Counted from the stretch's first letter, positions 12,380 to 24,257 are shown. The stretch is 64,000 bases of DNA from Trebouxia sp. TZW2008 (GCA_002118135.1 BDIU01000152.1:22444-86443), one strand, 5' to 3'. Notes: generated by a model from the sequence alone, not told the origin. Program-made: numbers and translations.

Positions 12380-15300
12380 ATGCTGAGGATGGCATCAGCA
12401 CGGACTTTCAGAGCTGCCTTCCGGGCTTCGTCGCGCGCTCTGCTCACAAACGCGGGCATTCCTGCCTCATCGACAGGAGTCACATCCAGAAGGTGTGCGG
12501 CTGCCTCATTCATGACCGGACTGCCGCAGAGCATCACCGGTCACAGCCCATATCTTCCCTCCAAGCCATCTACTGAAGCCTCCCGGTGGCACTCAGGGGT
12601 AACACTTCTGACCTGTATGTCGATATCACAGCCTGCATCCAAAATGTCCAATCATTCCAGAAGCACAGGAGGTTCCTGCAATGTTGTGCTTACAATGTCG
12701 TGTTGACGAGATGGCAGATACGCCACTTGATCTCAAGTGCTCAATCAATTTGTGAGCAAAGATCATGAATCACTCCATGTAGTTGCAAGATCTCACTGCA
12801 TGTGCATGCAGCTAGCCCAGGCCACTGTTCAAATCTCAGAGGGCAAGCTGCCAGACAAGCACTGCTAAAGCATCATTCCTTGCTGTACTTGCAAGATCTC
12901 TCTGTGTCTGCAATTAGCTCAGGCCACTGACTCAGTCCCTGAGGGCAGTCTGCAAGACAAGCATTTTTGATCAAGCAGCATCTACAGACCCTACCAATTT
13001 TATGATGAGCGTCACACAACGCCTCACAACAGTTGCTTTACCAAGGCAGTCTGTCCACTTTACTTGCAACATCTGCTTGTATGTGCATGCAGTTAGCTCA
13101 GGCCACTGACCAAGTCTTTGAGGGCAATCTGCAAGACAAGCACCTCAATCAAGCAGCATTCAGAACTCCTGCCAAGACTTATGTCCAGGGTCACATAGCG
13201 CCCCAAAAAGGTCTGCTACACCAGGGAAAGTCCTCAACACTGTACTTGCAAGATCTCCTTGATGTGCATGCAGTTTGCTCAGGCAACTGACCCAGTTCCA
13301 GAGGGCAATCTGCAAGACAAGCACCTAAATCAAGCAGCCTCCACAGATCCTGCCAAGACCTATGACCAGGGTCACATAGCACCCCACAAGGGTTTGCTAC
13401 ATCAAGGGAGTCCAGACCCCAAACAGCAAGAGGCAGACGCAAAGTATTGGCTCATGCAACCGGTGTACACTCACGAGTATGCTGAAAGCGTCAAACCACG
13501 ACACATTCCTGCTGTTCAGGTCAGCTGACAATCATGTTGCTGCTGTTGCTTGGCATACATGTTTTCTAAGACACTCAGCAAAGCCAGGTGCTGATTTTGT
13601 GCAACCGGTGTACACTCATGAGTATGCTGAAAGGGTCAAAACACAACACATTCCTGCTGTCCAGGTCAGCTGACAATCATGTTGCTGCTGTGACTTGTCA
13701 TACATGTTTTCCAAGACACTCAGCAAAGCCAGGTGTTAGCTTGTGCAACCAGTGTACACTCACAAGTATGTTGAAAGTGTCAAGCCACGACACCTCCCTG
13801 CTGGTCAGGTCAGCTGACAGTTCATACAATTGCATGTCATTGACTCAATGCAACTTTGTTGCTGCTGTCATCCTGTAAGTGACAGCTACAGCAATATGAT
13901 ATGCTGTCTCATGCAGTTGCTGTGCATAAGTCTGGTCTGATGTGCATGTTTGTCTTGCTTGAAAGTTGCCTAAGGTCATCGTGTTTTTGACATCGTATTG
14001 ATGACATGACTTTGATGAACAGCTTGAGAGTTGACTAAAGCATGCAATGGTGTGCATGTGACTGCAGTTGAGGCAGAAGGCAGCCAGTACGGCCGTGTAT
14101 GTGGCCAGAAGCCTGTTTGACAGAGCCACCAGCTACAATCTGGACAGCATGAATGAGCAGAAGTGGCTTAGGCGTTTTCTGTTCCTGGAAACTGTTGCAG
14201 GTACGCCCTTTTCTGGTGTCCTGAATAGATCCTGATTCTGATGCTGCTCGATTCAAACTCCAATTCCAATCCTGGTCTTAATTTTGCTTGTGATTGCAAT
14301 CTTATTCTGACGTTGATGCTGATCCTGTTCATCTTATGCTGTGCTAGTGCTGGTGCTGGTGCTGGTGCTGGTGCCCAAAGCTGTGGGGGTTGAATTGTGC
14401 ATGGGCACCTCAGCAAAAATGCAATGATGTTGTTACCTTTGGAGCAGGTGCTGAAACAGTGAATCTATCACATGACTATGGATCCACATGCAGGGCAAAC
14501 AAAATCTACCTTCTGGGTTGACACTGCTCAACCTGTCTACACCTGCAGGTGTCCCCGGAATGGTTGCAGGGATGCTGCGTCACATGAGATCATTGCGGAG
14601 CATGAGGCGTGATAATGGATGGATTCACACGCTTCTTGAGGAGGCTGAGAATGAGCGCATGCACCTGCTGACCTTCCTGCAGCTGCGCCAGCCAGGGCTG
14701 CTGTTCAGGGCTATGGTTTTGCTCAGCCAGGTATGAACCCTAGGGTTTACATGCTATTGACGTTGTTGCAGCTGCGCCAGCTAGGGCTGCTTTTCAGGGC
14801 TATGGCTCTGCTCAGCCAGGTACAAACTCTAGATCTCCATTCAGCACTTCATCAGTCCCACTCGCTGCCAGCATCAGTTATGCAGGTGTTTCGGTGTGTT
14901 ATTTGAACAGCATAGAACAGCTTAGACGACACAGCATACCTTGTCTTGGTGGAAATTTGATGCAAGCCTGGTAGCATATGGGACTGGTCTGTGTCTCTGT
15001 TATTGAGAATGTATTGACTCATGCCAGAACAAAATCACCTTGAGGTGGCAAAGGCCAATGAGATGTCAAGCCTGCTGTGACTGCAGGGCATCTTCTTCAA
15101 TGCATACTTCCTGGCTGATCTGATTTCTCCAAAGTCATGTCATGCGTTTGTGGGTGACCCGGAGGAGGAAACAGTGAAGTGATGAATACCAGCCAGCTTT
15201 GAAGGCAGCACAGGGAATCCTAGAGGAACTCAGTGAGATCAGCTCACATATCTTAATCACTTGCCCACATGCAGTTGATTTTGGCTGAATTGTACTGCAG

Positions 15301-16259
15301 GGCATCTTCTTCAATGCATACTTTCTGGCTTATCTGGTGTCCCCAAAGTCATGCCATGCTTTTGTGGGCTATCTGGAGGAGGAGGCAGTGAAGACATACA
15401 CGCATGCCATTGCAGATCTGGACAAGGGCCGCCTGCCTGCCTGGGCCGACAAGAAGGTATGACATCCTGCAATGCATGCAGATCTTGTTTGTGTCACATG
15501 ACATGACATGACATGACATTTGACACGTGATCAGCACAATGTCTCTGCAGGTTGGGCTGCTCTGCAGCTGTTTGTGAGAATAACAGCAATGCATGTTTTC
15601 CTCTTTTTAGAGCGGATCTTGCAACTTTTGGTGGCAATGTGAGGCATTTTGCATGATGGCAGGAATCAAGGATTGCATAGGCTGCTCTGTATGCTGTTGT
15701 TTGTGCACACTTTTCTCTTGTCATCATCAAAATGGCTTGACGTGATCTCTTGTGAAGCTGTCAAGCTGTCCGCAACAGCTTTGCTAGGCAACCTACTTAT
15801 GATATCTTGCTCACCAGTTGAACTTTGGCACATGACATCTGTCAGCTGAGCCATCATCCAAGGCCCTGCAAGTTTCCAGTTTGCCAATGCCCTTAAGCCA
15901 ACAGCTTGTCCTTAGCAGCATACTGCAAGCTTTGCAAGCCAAGAGATACCCTGAGTGATCTCCTGAAAGCCTGGTGTTATTGCCCGTCAAGCTTTGTACC
16001 TACTTTTTCAGCAAGGTTACAAGCAAAAGACAGTGTGTGCAAACAGGCACCAGAACCTTTGACGTTTTTGTGCAAGCAGGCACCAGAGATTGCACGTGAC
16101 TACTGGAAGCTGGGTGAAGATGCAACCATGAGAGACCTGCTGCTGTCTGTCCGTGCTGATGAGGCATGTCACAGCCATGTAAACCACACTTTCTCACAGA
16201 TGCATTCTGATGGCAAGAACCCTTTTATGGTTGGCACACATTTGGTGCCATCAGCATAG
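12380..16259 (+). CDS. AOX: Mitochondrial alternative oxidase
   Basis: Six exons join in phase to 371 residues: 12380-12598, 13274-13519, 14068-14200, 14549-14730, 15301-15456, 16080-16259. The N-terminus ([20 protein letters not shown]) is a typical Arg/Ala/Ser mitochondrial presequence. AOX oxidises ubiquinol and reduces O2 to water at a di-iron centre on the inner membrane, bypassing complexes III and IV. Iron ligands are present: E196 in FLETVAGVPG, E235 and H238 in [10 protein letters not shown], a Glu of YLEEEAV (286-288), and E340/H343 in RADEACH. The last motif has Cys where DEAHH usually has its first His; the ligand His is kept. No plant-type regulatory Cys region is evident. Introns hold several exon-edge arrays. 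Confidence 0.93.
12786..13273 (+). repeat. Acceptor-side exon-edge array before AOX exon 2
   Basis: Copies of CAAGATCTC...TGCATGCAG plus the exon 2 start (GCTCAGGCCACTGACC) begin near 12786, 12890 and 13061, ahead of the working exon at 13274. The third copy is the longest and most intact (to about 13230). The earlier ones carry stops or indels. Period is about 105-185 bases. Confidence 0.8.
13456..13810 (+). repeat. Donor-side exon-edge array after AOX exon 2
   Basis: The exon 2 end, encoding [11 protein letters not shown], plus the donor CAG/GTCAGCTGACA and about 80 bases of intron, recurs near 13598-13680 and 13742-13822, with a period of about 143 bases. Copy 2 still reads [13 protein letters not shown]; copy 3 has more changes. 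Confidence 0.85.
14676..14825 (+). repeat. Donor-side exon-edge duplication after AOX exon 4
   Basis: The exon 4 end (CTGCGCCAGCCAGGGCTGCT through CTCAGCCAG/GTA) is repeated at about 14772-14822 with a few substitutions. One extra copy. Confidence 0.85.
15086..15300 (+). repeat. Acceptor-side exon-edge duplication before AOX exon 5
   Basis: About 95 bases beginning CTGCAGGGCATCTTCTTCAA at 15084-15180 copy the start of exon 5 at 15301. The copy changes [10 protein letters not shown] to [10 protein letters not shown] and then meets a TGA shortly after GTGAAG. It is a decayed alternative first half. Confidence 0.85.
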
Positions 16260-16261
16260 AA

Positions 16262-16344
16262 GAAAGAAAAGAAAAGTAAAGTCTACGCCGCTAGGCGTCG
16301 TAACAGCAGCTTCTGTCTATAGAGGCAGCCTAGGACTGACAGCA
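16262..16344 (-). repeat. Dispersed short element, copy 1
   Basis: On the plus strand it starts GAAAGAAAAGAAAAG, then has the inverted repeat ACGCC-GCTA-GGCGT and a second stem GCTTCT..AGAGGC. It begins two bases after the AOX stop codon, so it forms the start of the 3' UTR. Read on the minus strand it encodes a peptide shared with the other copies (TEAAVTTPSGVDF), so it may be the end of an old retroelement. Confidence 0.6.
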
Positions 16345-16915
16345 TAGACGCAACCTTGCTGCTTGTGTAAGTGCTGCTTGTCATTAGTGTGGCGCGTGTT
16401 TCGTGCCACATCTGGCATTTGTGTAGCATCAGCATAGCATTTATAGCAACTCTGAATTGCTGGTAGCAGTGTACCCTTATTTCTGTGTAGCTTCTGGCTT
16501 CAATTGTTTCTTGACTGCAGTACACTCCTGCCCGATTAAGGTGCTTTGTACAGCATGCATGCTTTCATGCTTGCACACACTGCTTCGAGATGTTGTACAC
16601 TGATGGTCCTTGCACAGCATTGCAGAATTTGTGTGTATTGATATTTATAGGTGGTGTGTTTGAAACACCGATTTCACATGCACAACAAGAGTGCATACCA
16701 CTGTACGCGTGAGCGTCATACCGCACATTTGAAGCCAAAAGGTGATTAGCTACTACGAGTAGTGTACAGACTGTTGAGTGTAGTGTTCAGACTTGTGATG
16801 AATGTGCTGAGACACACAGCAACTAGGATTAGTGTACAGACCACAGATCTTAGGCGTAGGCAACTCTGGGTCGTGTAAATGCACCAAGGAAGCAGATGCA
16901 AGAACTGGCTCTCTC
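16345..16915. other. AOX 3' flank
   Basis: No coding signal. Short repeats of ACTAGGATTAGTGTACAGAC-like text occur around 16755-16840. Confidence 0.4.
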
Positions 16916-16919
16916 TGCA

Positions 16920-17990
16920 TTTAAGCTGTGTAGCCATAAGCAGCATCAATGCTGCTGCATATCTGGCATGTAAACTCTTCACGCCTTTCAAAGCCTGATA
17001 CATGCATGGTAGTACATTGTAAGCAATCCACTGTGTTAGCGCTGCTCCATATCTGGCATGTAAACTGCTTCGCGCCCATCAAAGCCTGATGCATGCATAC
17101 TAGGCTGATAAGCTTCCTGATACTGCTCAGGCATGCTTGTTGGTGGCAAGTCGTAACTCCAGCTTCTGACAACTTGGACTGTGGCTCTGCACACAAAATA
17201 AGATGTCATGTCACGCGCATCTATACCTTGGGCAAGGGAGTGTCCAGCGACATACACTGATGCCATTAATTGAGATTCTGCAAACTGTGCACAGATTCCT
17301 GATGCTTTTCTCATGTAACCTGGACGCAATTGTACTAAGAAAGGATATAAGCTGCTTGTGCAGGGTGCACAAAATGCATGCTGTGTGTTTGGGCAATCTC
17401 GGCGGGAAACAGCAAGGCATATACTTGCGCTGTTGATTGCTTGCTTCAACATCTGCATTGATTGTGTCAAGCAACCCATTATATTGCTCTCAAAAATTGA
17501 GACTTTGCATGGCGCTGCTGGCAAAAATCATCCGCGCAACTTGAAGGTTGCTCTCAAAGCAGCGATCCCATGCTGCCTCTGTAAAGAAGCCTGCTATGAT
17601 GCCTAAAGGCGTACAATCTACTTCTTGCTTTTGTTTTGCGGTGAGGAGCAGCACTTGCCTGCTCAACAAGATGTCATGTTGAAGGTAGTGCTTGGCGTGA
17701 GTCATGAGGTGACAAGCATGACTGCTTTGTACTCAGGTGTCACAGTGAAGAAGCACTAAAGATGAAAGAGAGCTCTTGCCTGATCAACAGTGTGTCATGC
17801 TGAAGGTAATGCTTGGCGTGACTCATGAGGTGACTAAGCCTGATAGCCTTGGGGTAAGCTGCTACAATGCCTCTGCTTGCAAGCAGAGCCCCATGGATCC
17901 GAGACTTGCTTTTGGTGATATGATGCCCTTTGCCACTCTGGACACACAAGACTTCTGTCAGCAAATACACATTTGGCTCTTACTAGCATG
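16920..17990 (-). CDS. Unidentified multi-exon minus-strand gene
   Basis: Several minus-strand open stretches have good splice signals. One runs from a TTTACAG acceptor near 17583 (EAAWDRCFESNLQVARMIFA). Another runs from a TTTCTTAG acceptor near 17341 (QLRPGYMRKASGICAQFAES through VAGHSLAQ) to a GTATAG donor near 17228. A third starts after TGTGTGCAG near 17189 (ATVQVVRSWSYDLPP). Duplicated segments at about 17640-17710 and 17773-17835, and at 16965-17015 and 17055-17098, look like the exon-edge arrays seen in real genes here. No protein family is recognised and start and stop are unresolved. Confidence 0.4.
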
Positions 17991-17999
17991 CTTGCTTGG

Positions 18000-18925
18000 A
18001 TGCAGTGATTGACAGCATGTCAGCATGGGCATAGGCTCATGCTGTTTCAACAGCGAAGTTGGACTGTCGCTGAGTCACGACAATCTCCTAGATATTGAAA
18101 AGCAAAGCATCGAAACGGTTGCAAAAGGCATTTTGGTTTGCTGGTGGGAGGCTGTGACTGCAAGGGGCAATTGCCCCATTTGCCAAGTCTTTTAGATTCT
18201 GCTGCCAGCATTGATTTTGCTGATTCAATCTGTCATCATGATTAAATGATCACGTGCATGAGCAAATCAGGGTGTTGCAAGTGCAAATGATTTACCTGAT
18301 CCACAATCATGATTTTGTGCAAGACCTGATTGGAGGTACCAGTGCTGCCTGGCGTGGTCAAGAATACAGAAAGGTGGTGAGCAGCCTCCACTGATACGCC
18401 TGCAAGCAACTAACACAACTCAATTGCAGGTCACTGCAGCACGGTTGTTTGGTATGCAAAGCTTACTCTGGATGACCAAGTGCAATTGCAAATAATTCAG
18501 AAAGCCTGAGAGCGGTTTCAAGACGCAGGTAAAAGCTGGTTGTTGATGACTCTCTCCAAAGTAAGGCGTTAGAAAAGGAGAGAACAGACAGGTGAAGAGA
18601 ATTAGGCTGTGATCTGTACAAGAATTATTACAAAATTGGAACAGCACGTTTGTCCATCGCCAGAGGTGAGATGCTCATTCTTGCGCAACGAAAAGAATAC
18701 AAAAAAGATTGATGCGCGTTTGTTTTGGTAGGCAAATAGGCTGCATCAAATGCAAAGAGTTTGATCAAGCAGTCCACTGGGAATGTGCAATCTGTGGCCT
18801 GCTGCAATCAGCTGTGGTGGCAATCAGCTGTGGTGGCAATCAGTGCCTAAAGTCTGACTGCAAGCAACAGTGGGGCCAATGCTTTCATGCTGCGCATTCC
18901 TGGCAAGCGCTAGATGGTGCTGTAG
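18000..18925. other. Unassigned region
   Basis: No supported gene. Short direct repeats such as AATCAGCTGTGGTGGC (about 18807-18845) occur. Confidence 0.35.
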
Positions 18926-19175
18926 TCGCATCTTGTGTTCTGCATCATCTGATGAGTTGAGCCATGTGCTGTTGTTGCATCTTGTGATCTACATGGTCTG
19001 ATGAGCTGAGACATGTGCTGTTGTTGTATCTTGTGATCTATATGGTCTGATGAGCTGAGACATGTGCTGAGACATGTACTGTTGTTGCATCTTCTGATCT
19101 ACATTGTCTGATGAGCTGAGACATGTGCTGTTGTCGCATCTTGTGATCTACGTTGTCTGATGAGCTGAGACGTGT
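18926..19175 (+). repeat. 49-bp minisatellite, five units
   Basis: Units start near 18927, 18977, 19026, 19087 and 19136, each like GCATCTTGTGATCTAC followed by GTCTGATGAGCTGAGACATGTGCTGTTG. The third unit carries an extra 12-base GAGACATGTGCT duplication. Units differ at a few positions. Confidence 0.85.
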
Positions 19176-19537
19176 TTCAGCAAGGCGTTGCAGCAATGTA
19201 TGCAGGGCTGACCTGCAGGATAGACTTCTACTCTCCACAGCTGATCAGCAACCTGAAAGTAATCACTACACAGCCTCACCCCAGGCCCCAAGCCACGTGC
19301 AAGCGAAAAGCTGCAACACCAAACTTGTCAGTTCCGCGATGCCTGGGGTTTCAGGCTCATTACAAAGCTTGCTCATTCATGATCAAGTTGTCAAGAGTGG
19401 CCAAGCAACCATGTGTGTGCGGAGCAATTACCCGCTGATATGATACTCGTGGCAGCCACCCAGAGTATCAAGATGCCTGTAAGAGGAGGTTGAAGGCATT
19501 GATTGGCCGCTGCAGCCAGCAAGACAGGCGGTTCAGC

Positions 19538-19882
19538 TCACTGAGCGCCCATGTGATAACATTCTCCAGAGCGCATGATGACAGACCTCAGTCCCTCCCA
19601 ACGCGTCCAGTTATCATCTTCGGACTCAGAAGAGTTGCTGGCTGAACTATCTGTATCAGACTCTCTGTGGTTTTGCCGCCGGCGCTGACGCCGGGAAGCA
19701 GACTTGCGTTGCTCTTGCGGCTGGGCTGTCTGATGGCTTGCAGAAACTGTCGCGTTTGGCAAATCAGGGAACACAGCTTGCGTGGTGTACACGGGAATTT
19801 GCTGTGCCCGAGCCGGATCCATCGTGTTTACGCTTGGACGGGCTCGACTATTGAAGACTGGGAAGCGCTCAGGGGCTTGCAA
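19538..19882 (-). CDS. Possible disordered Arg/Ser-rich protein, exon 1
   Basis: An open minus-strand stretch with an internal start MDPARAQQIPVYTTQAVF near 19823, then a basic segment (RKSASRRQRRRQNHRE) and an acidic Ser segment (SDTDSSASNSSESEDD) ending near WTRWEGLR. A GTCTGT donor could follow at about 19583. Composition is typical of a nuclear disordered protein, but there is no domain and no proven splice partner. Confidence 0.35.
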   Translation of the reverse strand: MQAPERFPVFNSRARPSVNTMDPARAQQIPVYTTQAVFPDLPNATVSASHQTAQPQEQRKSASRRQRRRQNHRESDTDSSASNSSESEDDNWTRWEGLRSVIMRSGECYHMGAQ

Positions 19883-19987
19883 GAACAGCGCTCAAGCTCG
19901 ACTTCCCGCTACGGACTTGCTAAAAGCGCTAAGCGCTGAGCACGTTGTCAAGGTCAAACTCCAAAACTCCGAGACCAGCAATCAGGC

Positions 19988-20017
19988 CAATGATTTATTT
20001 TTATTTTTATTTTTATT
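19988..20017 (+). repeat. (TTTTTA)n simple repeat
   Basis: Five to six ATTTTT units directly before an AG. Slippage-prone short tandem repeat. Confidence 0.8.
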
Positions 20018-20403
20018 AGAATCAGCAACTGAAACGCTCGCCAAATACCGCGTCAGTGACGAGCGGATTGGTGCAGCCGCAAGTTTGCTAGGTGAGTCGG
20101 GCGGTCGAGGAGGCGCCGGTCTAGCATCAGCCAAGTCCTGTGTGTAAGAAGATTGGGAAAGGTCGCGACAAGTTCTGCCTTGCAAGGTAAGAATACATGC
20201 CAGCTAGCAGACGGTTACTGAACCAGCGAACCTGCACGGATTTTGTTTGTCTGACCGGATGCATTCGGCTGAGATGACAACGACCTGTCTTTGATTTGCT
20301 TGTGCTGCCGTGCTGTGTTACTGCTTGTACAACTGCACGCCAGTACCCTACTGTTTGGTGACAATCCTTGATAGGTCAAAAGTCAAAAGCATCTAGTCGC
20401 CAT

Positions 20404-23400
20404 GTTATGGTGCAGATGATGAACGACTTGCCTGATGTGGCTGGCAGCCTGTTCACAAACCAATACAAGGCTGTCAAAATCGAAGGAAAGAGGCTCAAGC
20501 CAAATGCGCTGGAAGGGACAGGCTCAGTAGGTTCCTGTACCTTCTATTCCTTTGCCCACGCACTGACTACTGCAAGCATGCCACGGCATTGCAGGACCTG
20601 CACTGCTTGCCCATGTTCAGCTCACACACACATACTTACTCTGCTGCTGGCCTGCAACGCTGTAGCAACTACCTCAACTGAACTTTGCTTGACCACATCA
20701 GCCCATGTCAAGCTCACCACTGCATTGCAGTCACTGCACACTCTTGAACAGCTCATCACAAGGCTCTTATACAACATTGTAGCAAGCACTTGCATTCGAC
20801 AAGGCTAATGCACTTGTCTTTGTGGTCATGTGCTGCACTCTCATGAATGTGCCAAACACAAGCAAGCTCCTGCAGTGCTTTGACAGCACAGAAGCCATCC
20901 AAGCCCACCAGCATCCTCATGCTGCTGCTGCAACCCGTCAGGAGGAGCCCTTCTGGTCAAAAGCCACCTGCTCCTACACGTGAGTGATTGCACAGATATT
21001 GCACACCTCAGTAAACACATTCGCCTCACTGATGCAATCACCTTGTCACAGCTGTTGTGAGATGATGAGTGTCGTGCACTTGCCCTGGCTGTCATGCTGG
21101 CCCTTATGCTGTCTGTGCACTTTGCTGTTGCTGGTACCCCAGCATGCATAAAACCTGTTGCCTTCATTGACGAGCAGTTCTCATGCAGTGTTCCTGTGTA
21201 CTTGCGTTGGTTAGAAAGTAGTCAAGTCCTTGATGCTGAGATGTTCATCTGGTATTCAGACCTTCCATGCCTGTAAATATGCGGATGTATGCTGTCCTAG
21301 GACTCACACAGCAGCATGCGTTCATGTCGTATTTGGCTGATGCTCATCATACATGCAGCCAGACATTCCCACATGTTTTCCAAGAACCTATAGTCATTGG
21401 CACCATCTTTGACGCAAGCAATTCTGATGCTGCTTGGCATGCGGCTGGAAGTCAGAACAGCAGCCGCCATTTCTATTTTGACTGACCCAATGCTACTGTT
21501 ATGCAGCTTGAAATCAGAAAAGCAGCAGCCAGACCACTACTTGAAGAGGGGTGAGGGAGAGACAATCAAGTCTCATGGGGGCAGCCCAACACGCAGGTCA
21601 CCGCACCCCCCCAAGGCAGGGGCCTATGCTGCCCGCAGCAACCCCCCCAACACAGCCTTTCGCAGATTCTATGAAAGGGGAGATCTGCCTATTGCTGTGG
21701 AGCACAGGGGCATGAAGAATGTGATCAGCTGGAAGGTATGCAACTTTGAACACAGGAGCTTATGACACCCCCATGTCATCTTGGGCTTGTTTGGTTCAGA
21801 ATAGTCAAATTGGTAATGCCAAATCGGTGAGGTATACTGCAATCCAATGCATCGAGTCTAAATGTGGTACTCTGCTGCAGTATCATGCTGCAGCGTCTGA
21901 GAATTCCAAAAGATAGTTTGGCCAGCATCAGGGATGAACTTCAGCACAATATGTGCAGAGGTGCTCCTTGTGCTTGCATGTTCAACAGCCACAAGTGAAC
22001 AATTCAATGCAAACACAGTGCGTATGCTGGTGATGCTGCCCTGTAAGACTCACAGCCGTTTGCAGTGCACTACACGGCACTTTTCAAGCAGTTTGCACGC
22101 AACAATGTGGTTTCTGTAACCATTCAAGCACTTGCCAGGACACTGAAAGTCATAAGTTTGCTACATACAGTGCTAGTCGTTTGCTCGCATCAAAATTTGC
22201 TCTTGCGCATTGTACTATCAACAGTTGCCTCTCATGCTGGTAGCAGCAATGCATTGCTCTAAGATTATTGGCAAAGCTTCTTCTCAAGCCAATGGCAATG
22301 TGATGTTGTCGATGGAGCAGCAATGCTTCTGCCTTATTTCCAGGACAAGTTATGTCCAATTAAAGTACTATTACGCATCTACCACTACGCATCTGCAGTC
22401 AAACAAGCTGATCAGTTTCATGAGCTACAACAAATTTGGGCCTGTTGCAGGTGAATGTGAGCAAGCTGGACTATGTCGAACTTTGCAACTTGGCACATTT
22501 GCATTCAAGCAAGCTTATCAATTTCATGAGTTACAACAAATTTGGTTCTGTTGCAGGTGAATGTGAGCAAACTGGACGACCACCATTACCTGCGCGTCTT
22601 CTTTGACGGTGTGCGACAGACACAGCAGCCCTATAAGTTCTTGGCAGTGAGGTTTTTGTGAAGTTTGCTGCAGGTGGTTGTCAGCAAGCTGGACTGCCAC
22701 AGTTACTTGGCCACCTTCTCTGTTGTAATGCAGGACAAACTCAGCAGCCCGAAAGCCGCCTCTCTGCCAGCAATGTGACTTGATAGTGCTGATGCAGGTG
22801 GACGTGAGCAAGCTGGATTACCACCACTACCTGCCCATGTTCTTTGACGGTGTGCGACAGACACAGCAGCCCTTCAAGTTCTTGGCAGTGGGGTTTTTGT
22901 GAACTTGCTGCAGGTGGTTGTGGGCAAGCTGGACTGCAACAATTACTTGGCCACCTTCTCTGTTGTAATGCAGGATAACTTCAGCAGGCCGAAAGCCGCC
23001 TCTCTGCTGGCGACTTGACTTAACACTGCTGCTGCAGGTGGATGTGAGCAAGCTGGACTACCACCACTACCTGCCCATCTTCTTTGACGGAGTGAGGGAG
23101 ACTCAGCAGCCCTACAAGTTTCTGGCAGTGAAGGGAGTGGAGGATATGCTGAAGGCTGGTGGCAGCAAGATTCTGCCCGTCATCCCACAGCTCATCATTC
23201 CAATCAAGACTGCCCTCAACACCAGGGACCCTGAGGTTTGCCCTTCACACCCCTCAATCCATCTGCCGCTCAAGTGTTTCTTTGATACATTCCGCTGCTT
23301 ATCATCCCCTCCGTCCTTACACCCTGACTATATGCTGTTACTTGTCACTTTGGTGTTGTCTCGTGATCAGGGGCCTGACAGCACAGTGACGGATACATGC

Positions 23401-23838
23401 TGCTGTGCTTGCTGCATGCATATCGCAGGCATGCTGACTCATGCTGTCAGCGTCAATGCACTGTATGTCAATGCCATTACACGGATCACAGACCTGCATT
23501 ATGTCATGCTGATGATGTAAACACTGACAGCTTTTGATTGTTGCCTTCAGGTGATGTGCATCACACTGCAGCTGCTACAGAAGCTGGTCTGCAGTGCAGA
23601 CTTGGTGGGTGAAGCCCTAGTGCCTTACTATCGCCAGATTCTACCCATCTTCAACTTGTACAAGAACAACAACAAGAATTTGGGAGACTGCATTGACTAT
23701 GGGCAGAGGCAATACACATGCCTTGGGGAGCTGATATCTGACACTCTGGCAATGTTTGAGCAGAAAGGAGGAGAGGATGCATTCATCAACATCAAGTACA
23801 TGGTCCCCACATATGAGTCATGTGTCAATTATGCGTGA
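20404..23838 (+). CDS. PACRG: PACRG, axonemal inner-junction protein
   Basis: The core is clear in three exons: 21507-21735 ([22 protein letters not shown]), 23038-23235 ([18 protein letters not shown] through [11 protein letters not shown]) and 23551-23838 ([13 protein letters not shown] through [13 protein letters not shown]). This is the ParcoG armadillo-like domain, closely matching mammalian PACRG almost throughout. PACRG with FAP20 forms the inner junction between A and B tubules of ciliary doublets. A likely 5' exon lies at about 20404-20527 ([20 protein letters not shown]) but its joining phase needs an alternative acceptor (21526), so the N-terminus is unsure. Presence implies the organism builds, or recently built, flagella. 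Intron 22.4-23.0 kb holds a six-copy exon-edge array. Confidence 0.9.
22445..23037 (+). repeat. Acceptor-side exon-edge array in PACRG
   Basis: Copies of the exon start (CAGGTGGATGTGAGCAAGCT) occur at about 22448, 22555, 22671, 22797 and 22911, before the working exon at 23038. Two copies (22555, 22797) extend about 100 bases, almost intact through [11 protein letters not shown], then lose frame after TTGGCAGTG. The others are shorter and more diverged. Confidence 0.9.
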
Positions 23839-24257
23839 GGAGTTCTGCTTGACGTGACATGTGTCAAGATGAGGGACACTTCTGACTCCTTAAAACAAGC
23901 AACAGTGCAGCTTGCAGAGCAGTCATTTTGTCATGACTGGATAGCTGTAATCACTCGACTCAGCAGCTTAATCAGCAATCGTTACTCTGTGGTGACTGTC
24001 TTTCGACAACTGCATGCAGCATCATTTTGAATGCAAATTTTGCTGCAGGTAGCCTGTAGAATGTTCTTCTGTATCGAGACCTCTTGTGCATATCACAGTA
24101 GCCTGCTCTCAGGCCCAATAGTCTGAAACCTTCATACGAGCATGCATAACAAAGTCTGGTGCATACAGCGCTTAGTGGAATATTGACAGCAAAAAATGGT
24201 GCCTGACTAGATTTGTGCATGCTAGCGCTAGCGTTGTAGTGTTTCCATGACGACAAC
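23839..24257. other. Convergent spacer PACRG / kinase
   Basis: Holds the two 3' UTRs of converging genes. No polyadenylation signal or structure stands out. Confidence 0.5.
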
